Origin: Gordionus sp. m RMFG-2023
Taxonomy: Eukaryota > Nematomorpha > Gordioida > Chordodea > Parachordodidae
Assembly (NCBI RefSeq): GCF_954871325.1
Contig: NC_088775.1
Coordinates: 64,953,561-65,017,560 of the forward strand
Direction of reading: 5' to 3'
Length of the DNA: 64,000 nucleotides
Within the stretch, counting starts at the first letter, position 1, and the number at the start of each line of letters is the position of its first letter. The position numbers and the translations under genes are program-made. The notes beneath the pieces were generated by a model. The model worked only from the letters and a program-made list of their open reading frames with translations. It was not told the origin of the DNA and made no database searches. Positions 23,405-35,280 of the stretch are shown here, piece by piece.

Positions 23405-24500
23405 TCTCACGATTAACAATCCAGAAGATCAAATAAATATATGTATTGATCATTATGAACATTTTCAATTGTAAATACCTCTCATTAAATCTTTAACAAC
23501 AACTAAATACCCATGCTCATTTTCTCTAAAAACAAGATGCTATCATAAAAGCTATAAACTGCCTCAAAAATCACAAAATTCATGTCGGACAATCTTTCAA
23601 ATGAACTTTTAAAAAATTCCCAATTACAACATCAAAAATTCTATTTCCAGTTTTAAACAAGATATGATTAACAGCAAACGTACCTCCTGAAATCTGCAAA
23701 TCAACCATCATTAAATACCTTTCCCTAAATAACCAATGTTATAGAGATATAATCCTTTCATCATCAATTTATAAAATTCTAACCAACTTATTATTTAACC
23801 TAATAATAAAAGACAATGATAATAACACCAATGATAACATTGCATCTTTCCGTAAAGGAAGAAATACAATTGAATAATCATAGCTGTTAATATATAAATT
23901 TTGCATATTTTACTTTGTAATTAATGACCTTTTTGTAAAATTCTTTCTTTATTTTTTAAATGACCTTTTATATTTTCCGAATTTTCGTAAATATTAATTT
24001 AATTTAAGGACGAATTTGTTAAAAATTAACCTTAAATTGTATATATGTAAATAGTATTAAAATAATAATATATATATAGTTGTAAAATTTTCAACATCTT
24101 CAGTAGTAGTAGTAATAGTTAAAAAAAAGAAATGAGAAATTAAATAAAAGATTTCAAAAATATTTTTTGGTTTTTCTTTACCTGCCTTCCCTGAAATTAA
24201 CAATAGCCTTAAAAATCAAATTAGAAAAAACAACATTTCATAAATTTAACCTATATATCTATTGACATTTCCAAAGCCTTCGACTCAATATGTCATTAAT
24301 CCATCTGAAATAATCTTTTTAAATAAAAAATCAACACACATATAATCAAAATTATTATAAATATTTATGAAAATAGTTTCATTAACATCAAACACAATAC
24401 ATTAACCTCACCTTTTTAAACAAAAATGTGGTATAAAACAAAGATGTGCTTTATCACCTCTCATTAGATATGTATACTATAATAATAACGATACCAGACA
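23405..24500 (+). pseudogene. LINE reverse-transcriptase remnant, second family
   Basis: Broken frames read INNPEDQINICIDHYEHFQ, then SDNLSNELLKN, VPPEICKSTIIKYL, DIILSSSIYKILTNLL, NDNIASFRKGRNTIE, YIDISKAFDSI, KINTHIIKIIINIYENSF and KCGIKQRCALSPLI. These match the RT order (PISL..S.YKI, FRKGR.T.DQ, D.SKAFD, G..QGCPLSP). It differs clearly from the YLDDG LINE nearby. Many stops: dead. The gypsy element seems to have inserted into it, since the frame NNLIIGCLTINNPEDQ crosses the GGTTG target site from 11186. Confidence 0.75.
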
Positions 24501-24529
24501 ATGGGTTTAAATTTCCAAACAGTGGATAT

Positions 24530-25890
24530 TAATCCACTACACTGGATATGCTCTTTAAAGGGTATTAATACTAGCTGACTCCTCTACAGGTTTTATAATA
24601 ATAAATTCTATTTATTCTTTCCTTTTTTCTTTTCCCTTTCACTGTTCCTTTTCTACCTTTTTTCTTTACCTTTCAATTTTTATAGGTTTATTAAAATGCT
24701 GATTTGGGTCGATTTACAAAAATAACACTAATATTATTTTAGATAAAATAATATTATATAAGTTTCAAGATTTGGCTAAATATGGGTCCAAACATTTTTG
24801 CCATCTACGAGCAAAATCTTCAGTCTTACATATTAATTTGGCTAAAATAATTGAGTTGTTTTTAAAAATGACCGAAATCAGGGTTTTTAACAATCCTACC
24901 ATCCCCCCTCCTTTCTTTTCATTATTCCCTTTCTCTTTTCCTTAATCTTTTTCTCTCCCCTTTCCTTTCCTTTACTTTTTTCTTTCTCTTTCCCTTACCT
25001 TTCCATTTTCTTTCTCTTTCTCTTTCTCTTTACCTTATCCTCTCCCTGTTCCTTTTCAGATTTTCTTTCCTTTCTCCTTTCCTATTTTCTTTTTCTTTTC
25101 CTTCTCATTTTCCTTTTCCTTCCCCTTTCTTTTTTTCCTTTATCTTTTTCTTCCCCTTTACATTTTTTTTCCTCCTTGCTCTTACTTTTTCCTATCCTTT
25201 TTCTTCCTTTCCCCTTTTTCTTTCCTTTTCCCCTTTTCTTTTCATTTTTCTTCCACTTTTCTCTTTTAATCTATTTTTCTTTCACTTTCCCCTTTTCTCT
25301 ATTTTTTATTTCACTTTCCATTACCCCGTTTTCTTTCCTATTTCCTTCATCTTTCTTTTTTCTTTCCCTTTCTCAATTCCTTTCAGTTCTGCTTATTTCT
25401 CTCTTTTCTCTTTCTTCCTATCATTCTTAGAAATTTTTTAATTCAAACTGATTCTGGATTGCCATTTTCTCTCAAGCACCGGTAATTTCCCATTAAAAGT
25501 TTGATCAAAAAAGGAAAAGGATCTATCAAAAAAAGGTCCGAATTTCAATTCAAATTTCAAGGATCATACATGATAGAAAGTTTGCCAAAATAGTTCTCCA
25601 AACAATATCATCTTAATTCGCATATATACTTATTATTTTGCATATGGTAAATATTTGTATAATTTTTATTTGTCATTGTTCCCGCTCAATAAAATTAACT
25701 ATTGAAAATATACCATTTATATTATGCCAATACATAAATTAATAATATTTTCTTAATATCCGTTCTTAACCCCATACCCATATTATATTTTGTGATCCTT
25801 CACTATTTGTTATTTATGGGAATTTCTGATTACTAGCCATTTGTTATTCCCAGCTACACTTCCTCAGGCCAAAGGCAGGGCTATGATAAA
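24530..25890 (-). repeat. Dispersed repeat, copy 2 (inverted), with 0.8-kb pyrimidine tract
   Basis: Reverse complement of the repeat at 6540-10340. GACTCCTCTACAGG lies near 24575, a polypyrimidine tract (CTTTTCCTTTCC-like) runs from about 24600 to 25430, then CTCAAGCACCGGTAATTTCC near 25473 and AGCTACACTTCCTCAGG at the far end. The tract is a third of the length of that in copy 1. The open frame in the tract is not a gene. Confidence 0.7.
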
Positions 25891-25904
25891 TTAATTAGAA
25901 ATTT

Positions 25905-26300
25905 AACTATCTCCGAGCTTGGGAAAAATTTTCCAAAATTATTATGGGTTTCTGGGCTTGGAAAATATTCCTCTAGGCTTGGGAAATTTTTTCAAAATTA
26001 TTATGGGTTGAACCAGGTTTGAGAAAAAATTTTAAAATTATAATAGGTTGGGCTGGGCTTGGGAAAAATTAAAATTATTAAGCTCTTGGAAGCTTGGAAA
26101 TTTTTTAATATATAATATGGGCCAGTCATTGGCCTAAAAAAATATTTTGCAGGCCTGGACAGGGCCTGATCAAAAAAGTACCAAGAAGATGATTAATGCA
26201 TTATGATTTTTTTAAAAAATTAATTTTAGTTTTGAACTACCAGAATTATTATGGTCTTAAACCGGGTTTGGGGAAATTTTTGCAAATTATTGTGGACTTG
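25905..26300. repeat. Degenerate tandem array, GGGCTTGGGAAATTTT-like units
   Basis: Four or five loose copies of a roughly 60-70-bp unit with GCTTGGGAAAAATTTT and AAAATTATTATGGGTT, then GGCCAGTCATTGGCC and GCAGGCCTGG palindromes. It may be the interior of an old MITE; terminal repeats could not be paired. Confidence 0.55.
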
Positions 26301-26823
26301 GACCTGGCTCTGGATTTTTTAATATTAAATATTTGCCATAGGTAATTAATAATATTTTAGCAAAAATTTTGATATGGGTCTCAAGTAAAAGTTAATTTAA
26401 ATATATTTTTAATCAAAAAATAGTATTCTATTAGTATTAATGAGTTGAACTTGGTTTGCCTTAAGGGGATAGGGGGGGGGGATAAAAAGTATAAAAATTA
26501 GATATGGTTTTTTAAAAAAAGGTAACATCTATCGTAGGAGAACGAATAAAATCCTTGTTCCCCGTCATTTTTGACGGGTTATCTACTAGTTTATTTGTAT
26601 ATTTTAAAGTTGTCACATAAAATAAATAATCATCGTTTTTAATCACATATTTTTAATTGAATGTTCCATTTTTTTTATAAACAATATAATAAATTACTAA
26701 TTTATTAGTTTTCCTCATTAACTTTTTAGCCAAATAAATAATGATACTTTAAAAATCTTGTTCTATTATATTAAATAAAATGTTATTAATTTCTATGTCA
26801 TCAATATATATGATAACTATTAT

Positions 26824-27122
26824 TAATTTTGTTATCGACAATTTAGTCGACTAACAGATGACTAACTAATAGTTATAGTCAAAAATTCGACTAAAATCTT
26901 TAGCCATTAAATTAGTCCATTACTTGACTAAGAATTATTATTTTTATTTATTAAATTTATTTTATTAAAGTTTTAGAAATCTAAAAATAAGCATATTCAA
27001 AATTAAAATAAATAAAAAGTAATATAGTAGAAATAATATTATAAACAAATACACGAAATGTCGACTAATTTAAAGTTTTTAGTCGATTTTCTCGACTACG
27101 ATTAGACTAATTAACAACACTA
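26824..27122. mobile_element. MITE of the TAGTGTTGTTAA hAT family
   Basis: Ends TAATTTTGTTATCGAC and, read inward from the right, TAGTGTTGTTAATTAGTC. Flanked by ACTATTAT (26816-26823) and ACCATTAT (27123-27130), an 8-bp duplication with one mismatch. Internal copies of GTCGACTAA and CTCGACTA match the subterminal motif of the large element at 52.7-61.95 kb, so this is likely a deletion derivative of that family. Confidence 0.75.
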
Positions 27123-27294
27123 ACCATTATCATGATATTTTTACACGTATTTATTTTATAAAATGCATGATATAATAATTAATTTTATATAATTACTTTA
27201 ATTTTAAATAAATAATTATTAATTATGCTTTCTTTTTGTCAGGGCAAAATTTCGCACGCGTACTCTACGCTAATCGCTTTTGTGAAAGATATTA

Positions 27295-28106
27295 ATGGAT
27301 AATAAAGATAATATAATTATCAATATAACACCAAATACTCCTATTAATAGTAGCAATAATGAAATTAAAGCCTCAAAGTAATTAGTACAATTTTTACATT
27401 TTTAAAAATCTTCAAGTGATCTTTTTGTTAAATCTTTTATATCTATGGTAAAATCGCGCCCTGCCATATGGGATCCATCCGATAAAGACTACAGTAATAA
27501 TGAAAAAAAATCTCAAGATTGGGTTGACGTATGTGACATGTAAAATACAATTATAATCTTTATAATATCCTAATTTATTTTATAAGATGCCATGTTGACA
27601 TATTATTAGCCAAATCAAAATGGAAAAATTTGAGAGATAATTTTGTTAAAGAGTCAAAAAAAGATAGATTACCAACTTCCAGATGGAAATTTTTTGATTC
27701 CTTATCTTTTTTATCAAAATCACTTGACTTAAGAAAGAAAAAATCCCTAAATTTTTTAGAAATATCTGTATTCAAGTCGAATGATTCTATATTACCCAAC
27801 GTAACAACTCCCATCATTACAAAAATATCAAATTCTTTGAATGAAACATCAAATTCTTTGAATGAGACTAATGATCATAAAAATGAAAAGGCTCTGTCAA
27901 ATAATATATCAAGCCTATTAAATGTTGAAAAAATACTTAAAAAAATAATAGAAACTGATGATGATGAAGATAGAATATTTGTTTTATCTCTTGTTGGAGA
28001 AATCAAAAAACTTCCAGAAAGTTTGAAAATACAAGCTAAAATATCTCTGTTGACAACTCTGAAAGATTATCAAGATTATCAAAATCTTAGTCCTAAAATG
28101 AATTAA
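27295..28106 (+). CDS. MADF-BESS domain protein (Adf-1-like), complete three-exon gene
   Basis: Exons 27295-27377, 27417-27539 and 27587-28106 give an open frame of 241 codons plus TAA. The GT-AG introns are only 39 and 47 bp, and both splice phases fit exactly. MADF domain (Myb/SANT-like, DNA-binding) at about residues 30-111: LFVKSFISMVKSRPAIWDPS, KKSQDWVDVC, KSKWKNLRDNFVKESKK and SRWKFFDSLSFL, with the family's conserved Trp residues. A BESS motif (protein-protein interaction) follows at about 194-230: RIFVLSLVGEIKKLPESLKI. An Asn/Ser-rich linker with a duplicated SNSLNET joins them. Such proteins are sequence-specific transcription factors in insects; MADF proteins also occur in PIF/Harbinger transposons, but no Harbinger nuclease is nearby. 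The start ATG is the first in frame. Confidence 0.88.
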
Positions 28107-30173
28107 AAAATGTAATATTTAAAGAATATATTTTTATATAATAAATAAATTATGCTTTTATTTTTTGAAAAGGTTTTAAATATTTATGTATTAATTTTTA
28201 AATTAATATGACTTTATATTTATTCCTTGCATCATAACCTATAAATTTATATGCCACCCCTAATTAGTACAATAATATTAAAATTAAATAACTTAAATTT
28301 TTTTTTACTTTACAGATTATAGTTAAAATGTTTTGTTCTTAATTCAGTTATAAATATAATAGAAGCTAAATACAGGATAAGGCTTGGCAAACTTTGGGTT
28401 GGGGAGAATGGTTTAGGGTTAGTTTATATGCTTAATATTGAAATTTATTGCTCAAATTTTTCTTTTGAGACAATTTACAAAATGACTCATTAAATATAGA
28501 AAATAATCATAATTTTAAAAATCCAGACTAGATCTAAAATTTTTTTTATAAATTCAAGATTAAAATTTAGAGTCAACCTTCCAACATTAATAGCAACTTC
28601 CTTAGAAAATACTAAAAAATAAATATAAAAAGCTTGATCCTTATATTTTCCCCAAAAGCAATGTCCAATAGAGTCCTTCACTTGCAATAACATCATTAAT
28701 AAAATATAGGTGTGCTCATGGCCCAAAAATATTATTTATATTTCTCTCCTATTCTTCCTTTTTTTGCCTGAATAAATATCACAATTATAAAATATATCTA
28801 AAAGATAAGAAGTTTTTTAAAAAAATCATAGGTGTTAAATATTTACTAATTATTTTATAATATTTTGTAATAAATAAATAAACATTAAATTACCAAAGTT
28901 GTTGTTGAATATTTAAATTTAATGCATAACTTTAAAGGCAAATTTAAAAAAAATCATAATGTGCCATGCTGAACAAAAAATGCATAAGGCCAGATTGGGC
29001 CTCACAATTTATACATAAATGGGCAAGCTGGACAATCTTTACCAAAAATTGGGCTAGGCTTTGCATATCTCTTTGCTTAAATCCTGTAAATTTTTCTCCC
29101 TTATGCAGAAAAAGGCATTTAGAAAATTTTAAATACAATTAGTCATTCTTTTTTAGTAATTATGTTACAGGATTACTTTTTTTCCAAAAAATCATGTAAT
29201 TGCGTTACTATTGATGAATTATATTTATTTTATTGTATATTTGTATAAATAGAAATCTGTTTTTAAAACAAATCATGTGCAGACCTCATTTCATTATTCT
29301 TTTGGCTGCTATTTTTATTGGCCTATTGAATGCCTTTGATTGTATTAATGAGTAATGGTAGTAAGGATTATATTAATTATAAATAAAGGAAGGAAAAATT
29401 TGGGTTTTTTGAAAAATATATTGATAAATATAAAGCATGACACAGGCTAAGAATAGAAGCTTACTTGATGAAGATGTCTAATAACTAAGATATAAACTCA
29501 GTTTCCATTAGACCCCTTCTAATCCAATGGTGCTAGTCTCCCTCTAAATAATTACATTATAAAATGAATATTGAAGCTGAGGGGCACCCTTTATTTTTAT
29601 GATTTTAATGACGCAATTACTTCAATTACCTGACGAATTGTATGCAGATAAAATCTTTCCTCTGATAAAATGTCCTTAAGACAAATTGTCCGATATTATG
29701 AATTGTTATTTTACTTCTATGGCTAAAATTATCTTACAATGTAAAAACTGTATGATGATTATTTTTTATTAAGAATTAGAAATTTTTTGAAAAAATCTAG
29801 CAAATGACGGGAATAATCAAATAAAAATTATAAGTTTAAAATTGTGATAAGTTTCTGTTTTTTTTAAAAAGTGCTAAGACTGAAAATTGAATTTTCTTTA
29901 GAAATGAATATAGAAATATTTTAAAAAGTATCGGTTGAATGAAATGGAGAAGCATATCAGGGGTCTTTTGTGACTTCAAGATGCCACTATGGAATTAAGG
30001 TCAGACCTAACAAACTATTACTCTTATTTAGCAAAGGTTACAAGTATCTTACATCATTTTGATATTTTTAATAATATGCATTTTTTATAAAGAATCTTTA
30101 TCTAGATTCTTTTATGACGATCCCAAATCTGACAAAATTTAAACAATATTTAATATGATTAAAGAACAAGACT
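28107..30173. other. No gene recognised
   Basis: AT-rich sequence downstream of the MADF gene, including its presumed 3' untranslated region. Short open frames at 28490-28726 and 28944-29138 on the minus strand have no recognisable content. Around 28975-29070 there is a GGCCAGATTGGGCC...GGGCAAGC motif like MITE ends. Confidence 0.5.
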
Positions 30174-30379
30174 TAGGCCTTATTGCGATTTGATCAAGCG
30201 ATGTGAAATTAATTGCTGCGTAATTTACAAAAGTAAATCAATAATTGGTATAAATTTATAAATTCGAAGCATAATTAAACCGCCTAACCTGTTTACGTAT
30301 ATTTCAAAAAATATATCTATGACGAATCAGATTTTGCTAGCGATTAATTTCGCATCACTTGAGCAAATCACGCCTACTA
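30174..30379. mobile_element. Short MITE with imperfect inverted repeats
   Basis: Left arm GCGATTTGATCAAGCGATG and right arm (read inward) GTGATTTGCTCAAGTGATG are followed on both sides by GAAATTAATTGCT / GAAATTAATCGCT. About 40 bp of each end pair. Target duplication not resolved, so the boundaries are approximate. Confidence 0.6.
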
Positions 30380-30525
30380 TAAACGAGGCGTTAAATTAAT
30401 CCAAAATTTTTTAAAAAAAATACTAAATTAGTTGATTATCATGTGGCCTGGATGCATCTTGCAAAACCCAAATCCATATTGATTTTTCCTTATATTATCT
30501 TCGTGAATGATGATTATCTTAAAAG

Positions 30526-31350
30526 TAGTGAAGGTCACTGTCCGGACTGGACCGATACCCTCGGACCGGACCGGACCACGGTCCTTAAGAAAAAGATCGA
30601 TCCAGACCGTGGTCCTAAATAAAAAACATATTTTTTAAACCTAATTTGATTTGTTTTCTCATTTTATTAAATATAAGAGTATTATATAAACAATAAAATT
30701 TATCCAATGGTATTGAAAAAAATGATTTTGTGCTTGTAGAGGGCATATTAAAATTAAGAGTAGATTGTGTTTTTTGAGATATTTTCATTTTCATCATTAG
30801 AAGTATATATTTTATGTTTTATCAGATGTCTGCTTAAGGTACCTAATTATTTTATTAAGAATAAGGTTAAGTAATTTTTACAATAAATTATACAGACAGT
30901 TTCTTTAAAAAAAAATAGAACTATATAATAACTAAAATATTTTAATAATATTATTGCTTATTTTGATTAATTTATTGCTTAAAAAATTATAAACAATTAT
31001 TTTGTTACTAGGTGCTGACGATACATTAAATTTGGTACTGCAGTGAACACATACTCTATGTTTTTATTGGGACTATAAGTAAAATGTTTCTTGGACAAAC
31101 TTATGGTTTTCATATTGTAAAATAAAAATTAACAAAATCTAAAATGACTCCTCTAGAAAAATATCATAAAATAAAATATACAAAAAAATTATATTAATTG
31201 TATAGTAAAGCAAACTTAAACAATAATAAAAGACCGCTCCGGACCGCGGTCTGGACCGTAAAAAATAAAAAGACCGGTCCGGATTACGGTCCTCAAGAAA
31301 AAGATCGGTCCGGTGTAAGACCAATAGGACCGGACCGTTGACCTTCACTA
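30526..31350. mobile_element. hAT-type MITE, 825 bp, CGGTCC-rich ends
   Basis: Terminal repeats TAGTGAAGGTCACTGTCCGG at the left and TAGTGAAGGTCAACGGTCCG at the right, read inward. Perfect 8-bp target duplication CTTAAAAG at 30518-30525 and 31351-31358. Subterminal GGACCG / CGGTCC copies crowd both ends (30550-30615, 31230-31335). The core is AT-rich and codes for no recognisable protein; minus-strand frames there are incidental. Confidence 0.93.
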
Positions 31351-31534
31351 CTTAAAAGCCACGGGTTGCTTTTGGAGTGGTCTTGCAGCGCCTCGCGAGT
31401 ATCCCCTGTATTCCCCCTTTTTAGTTGGTATTTGTAGTTTCCTTCTAGACGATGGTTAAAACACCCCCATTAAATCTGTGTTTTCAAGCACTCAACCTGC
31501 CTCAAAAATCAAAATGGATAGATCTTGATCGAAC

Positions 31535-32544
31535 TAGAGGTCACCCGCCCATCTAATATTTTTAGAAAAATTTAAACCGCCCATAGTTTTTAAAAAATAT
31601 ACCCGCCCGCCTATTATTTATAAAAAATTTTTAACCTACGCCGCCCATATAAAATTTAAATGATCTCATTCTTTCAACTTGTTTAAACATCTAATAAAGA
31701 AATGATTTAGTTTCAGCGCTACATCCCTACAAAAAGTTTTATAATTTGGAAAATTGTTATATATCGCATTAAAAATATTCAATTTTACGGATAAGGAATT
31801 TATTTGATTTAATAAAATATTTATGTAATAATATAAAATCAATATTTATTGATACTAAAAATCTTCCAGCCCTCGTTCAGAAGAACCACTGGTTGCTGGA
31901 ATTGCCAATATTTTTCTAGCTAATTTTGATAGCTTTGGTAAATATTTTTCTTGTCGTTTCCATCAAAGTAGTATATCCGTTTGAAGTATATCCTCTATTA
32001 AAGTGAGATATTTAAATAAAAAGTGAAATCATTAATAAATAAAAAGAGTAATTTAAATTAATTGTTTATAAATTTTAAACTAAACTAAATAGCCGCTAAA
32101 TGATATAAAAATTCGTTGCTTTGAAATTAAATTTTTTGTTATGTCATTAGGTGCTTTCCTCTGAACAGCCACATCTTCCCATTTGTTTTTGCTTAATTTT
32201 GACGTGGATGCTATCTATTTCAAACATTGCATTTATAATTTTTAATTAAATTCTCTTTGCTTTTAAAGAAACGGGTAAATCAGAGTTTTATCCACTTTGA
32301 TGTTATATTCTTTACGATATATTTTTATCTAATAAATTTCTTCCGACGAAAACATTCTCAGTTATCGGTACTTTGCTATTAAGTTGTTTAAATGTCAGGG
32401 AGCATATTTTTTTAAATTTTCACTTAAATGATTTTAAATATAAAATAAAATTTTGAACTTTTTAACCTACTCATCCCTCCCGCCAGTTTTTTAAAAATTT
32501 TAACCCACTAGCCCGCTCATTTAGATGGGCGAGGCAGACCTCTA
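31535..32544. mobile_element. Non-autonomous relative of the 56.15-61.17 kb hAT element
   Basis: Ends pair as TAGAGGTCACCCGCCCATCT and TAGAGGTCTGCCTCGCCCAT (right, read inward), each followed by a CCGCCC / GGCGGG stretch. Internal segments, including GACGTGGATGCTATCTATTT near 32200 and CTTCCGACGAAAACATT near 32340, recur near 60797 and 60955 in the larger element, so this is a deletion derivative. No transposase and no clear target duplication. Confidence 0.7.
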
Positions 32545-32589
32545 AATCTAATCCTCCCCACCCCATCATTTGGGTAGCATACGTATTCA

Positions 32590-33005
32590 GCCGCGAATAT
32601 TTTAATTTTGACATTTAATTTAAAGTTTGGAATCGAAAAATAACTGCAAACTCATAAGCACACATTGCTGGCGTTATTGATCGACTCTTCATTTTTGTTT
32701 TCTATCCCAAAATATATTTTTAAGATATTTAAATTTGACCGATTGCTGACTAAAACTGGCCGATATACTGCATGGCTTGTGATATTTATTTTTGTTTTAT
32801 GGCGCTATAATTCCAAAAAAATATTTTAAAACTATTGTGATTTGACCAATAACAGACATATATCCGACCCTATGACTAAATACTCCATTTCTGGTCTCAA
32901 TTAAAAAATCTTTATTCTTGTTTTTTATGCATATATTAACTTGTTAAACATTATTCTAAAAATATTGTGATTTGACCGATAATCGACTCATAACCGGATT
33001 CCATA
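32590..33005. repeat. Left outer tandem array of the mirrored nest
   Basis: Loose units of about 110-130 bp contain GTGATTTGACCGATAA, TGCATGGC/GCTGGCG and TTTTTGTTTT(C/A)TATGC. The reverse complement of the same array lies at about 51195-51720 (for example GACATTTAATTTA...AATCGAAAAATA near 32610 and 51700). It marks an outer shell of about 19 kb. Confidence 0.6.
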
Positions 33006-33195
33006 TCAATTCAACGAACTATTTATCGCGATACTTTTATCGCAAATACTATTCCATGATAATATCGGCGAAACCCTTATCGCGAAACCTTTGAAGCGAA
33101 TACATTACAGTAAAACTTTTATCGCGAAAGTTTTATAGCGAAAACGAATTCGCGAAGATATTATAGCGAGGTCAATATCGCGATATTTACTAATA
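33005..33195. repeat. TATCGCGA-rich subterminal block, left
   Basis: At least six variants of TTATCGCGAA / TATAGCGAA within 190 bp. A related block in reverse orientation lies at 50640-50825, and a third at 35195-35275. CpG is otherwise scarce here. Confidence 0.7.
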
Positions 33196-33379
33196 GTGAC
33201 TATTTTATTTTGAAACATTTATTTTTCTGATCATATTAATTGAATAATATTTATTAAAATAATAGGTACAAGTTTGATTCAATGGAGTTTTTAATTTTCT
33301 TTTAACCTTAATAAATTTATATAATGATTAATGAACTTAGATTTGTTTTATAAAATTTATTATTGAAAAAATATTTTGC

Positions 33380-33820
33380 TATCTCCTATGCTTTTCCTTG
33401 AAGTCTTTCTTATTAAGAATCGCGACAAGGAACTCAGGCTTTATTAATATATTAAGAATTGAGCTCATTAGTTCCTTAATCCTTACTGGCAAGATTGATA
33501 TATGGGTTGCACCAATATTTTTGTCTGATGAGGACTTAATATATAAATTCATCAATCAGTTTTGCAGTCACTATCCAAAAATAGAGTTATAAGCTAAATA
33601 AAAACTATAACATAACTTATTAGATTGTATTTAGAATTGTGAAAAGGGATCCAATTTCAAAATATTTTTGAATCTTATGATTAAACGATCCTTGTAGATA
33701 TTTTTATCTTTTCTTTTTACTTTGGTAAAAATATTAGTTAAATTTTCAAAAAATTGATAGGAATCTGAATCTAATAATAAAATTCTTGAGCACGAAGTTT
33801 GCCAAACTTTGGCTAGCATT
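33380..33820. other. Two protein-like open frames, unrecognised
   Basis: A + frame at 33398-33592 (IELISSLILTGKIDIWVAPI, no ATG near its likely start) and a convergent minus frame at 33631-33819 (SYQFFENLTNIFTKVKRKDK) look less repetitive than nearby sequence. Neither matches a family I know. They could be exons or debris of an autonomous element of the outer shell. Confidence 0.2.
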
Positions 33821-33882
33821 AATTCTGAAGCTTAAGCCAATATGTAATGCTTAATTAATACATGTAAGTTAGTGCTTCAATA

Positions 33883-34253
33883 TAGTGATCTGCATCGGGC
33901 TTAATTTTTCAAGCAGGGCCCGAAATTTTTTTTATAAATGTTTTGCCGGCCCGGCCCGAATTTATTTAAATATAGTAATTTTTATAATTACTCAAAATAA
34001 GACATATGTTATATGTCGTTTAGTTTCAATAAACAAAATCAAATATTTTTATTTTACATAAAAAATTCAATATAAAATTGATAAATTTAGATATATTTTA
34101 AAAAAATTCCAAGTCCGACCCGACCAGGCCCGATTTTTTTAAAAAATATTAGGCCCGGCTCGAACCCGATTATTTAAAATAGAATTAGGCCCGAGTCCGG
34201 CCCTAATTCCGTTCGGACCGGATACGGGCTGGGCCTAACTTTGCAGATCTCTA
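33883..34253. mobile_element. MITE, copy 2 of the pair with 5562-5819
   Basis: Ends TAGTGATCTGCATCGGGC and, inward from the right, TAGAGATCTGCAAAGTTAGG. Target duplication CTTCAATA / CTTCAACA (33875-33882 and 34254-34261), one mismatch. The G+C-rich subterminal blocks (GCCGGCCCGGCCCG, GGCCCGGCTCG) and AT core match copy 1, in opposite orientation. Confidence 0.88.
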
Positions 34254-35280
34254 CTTCAACATATATTTTTTTTCCATTAATTATTCAGAATTAAAACTAT
34301 TTAAATAATTTTTAATGAATTAACAAAAGATGTGCTAAGCAAAAATTTATATTTCCTAAGAATTTTGTAATTTATTGCTCATAAATTTTTTCTATTTTTA
34401 AGGGCATAAACATGATTTTTTGAGTTTTAATATTAATCAATACTCTATGTCTTCTGGTTTATGTGTGGTTAAACATTTTTTCAAAAAAATATCTAGACAA
34501 GGTTATCAAATGGAAGCCAATAAAATGATTTTAAGTACTATTAAAATTACACATAACTCTATATAAGCCCTCATGTCAAGTTTTGGAGAGATAATATCTT
34601 TTGGGAGGAATATCCGACAATACATCAAATAAAGCGAATAAAAATATTTTTTGAATGCTATTAGCCCTCTAGGTTATTTGATCTAGCTCATTGATAGAAG
34701 AGGGTGATGGGGTAGGTGGTGTAAAAACCTACTAAGGTAATTTAAAAAATTTATTAAATTCATAGTTACAGTCACTTTGTTTCAAGTCATAGCGTTGGGG
34801 GGATGGGAAGGGTAATATATTTATAATATATACTTTTCCATATGAGTATCAAATGAAGGCTAATAAAAGGATGAGTTTATTGTTACTAATCTCTATGTTT
34901 TTAAGGTAAAGATGAGCGGAGGGGGGGGGGATAAAAATTTTTACATAATATTTCTACATGAATCTCTAAAAATATCTTTTGATTGTTTTGTTAATCATCT
35001 CCATCACTACAAATCATGAGGAAAATCAAATTTTTAATATCTTTTTTTTAAAACATATAGCATGGAAGGGTATGATATATCTTTTTTTAAAACATATAGC
35101 ATGGAAGGGTATGATTTAATGAACTTTTGTAGGTAAATTAATATTAAATGTTGTTTTCCTATAAACAAATGCATTCGAAATATGTTTATTTTTTCACGGT
35201 AATACACTCGCGATAATGACTTCGCAAATACATTCGCGGTAGAAAATTCACTATAAAGGGTTCGTGATAATTTCAGTAGG
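34254..35280. repeat. No gene; 37-38-bp tandem duplication near 35.04-35.11 kb
   Basis: AT-rich. Only clear features are a duplicated ATATCTTTTTTTAAAACATA...GGGTATGAT unit (about 35038-35114), a G-run near 34918-34930, and a CpG-rich block with CTCGCGATAATGACTTCGC at 35195-35275. Confidence 0.6.
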
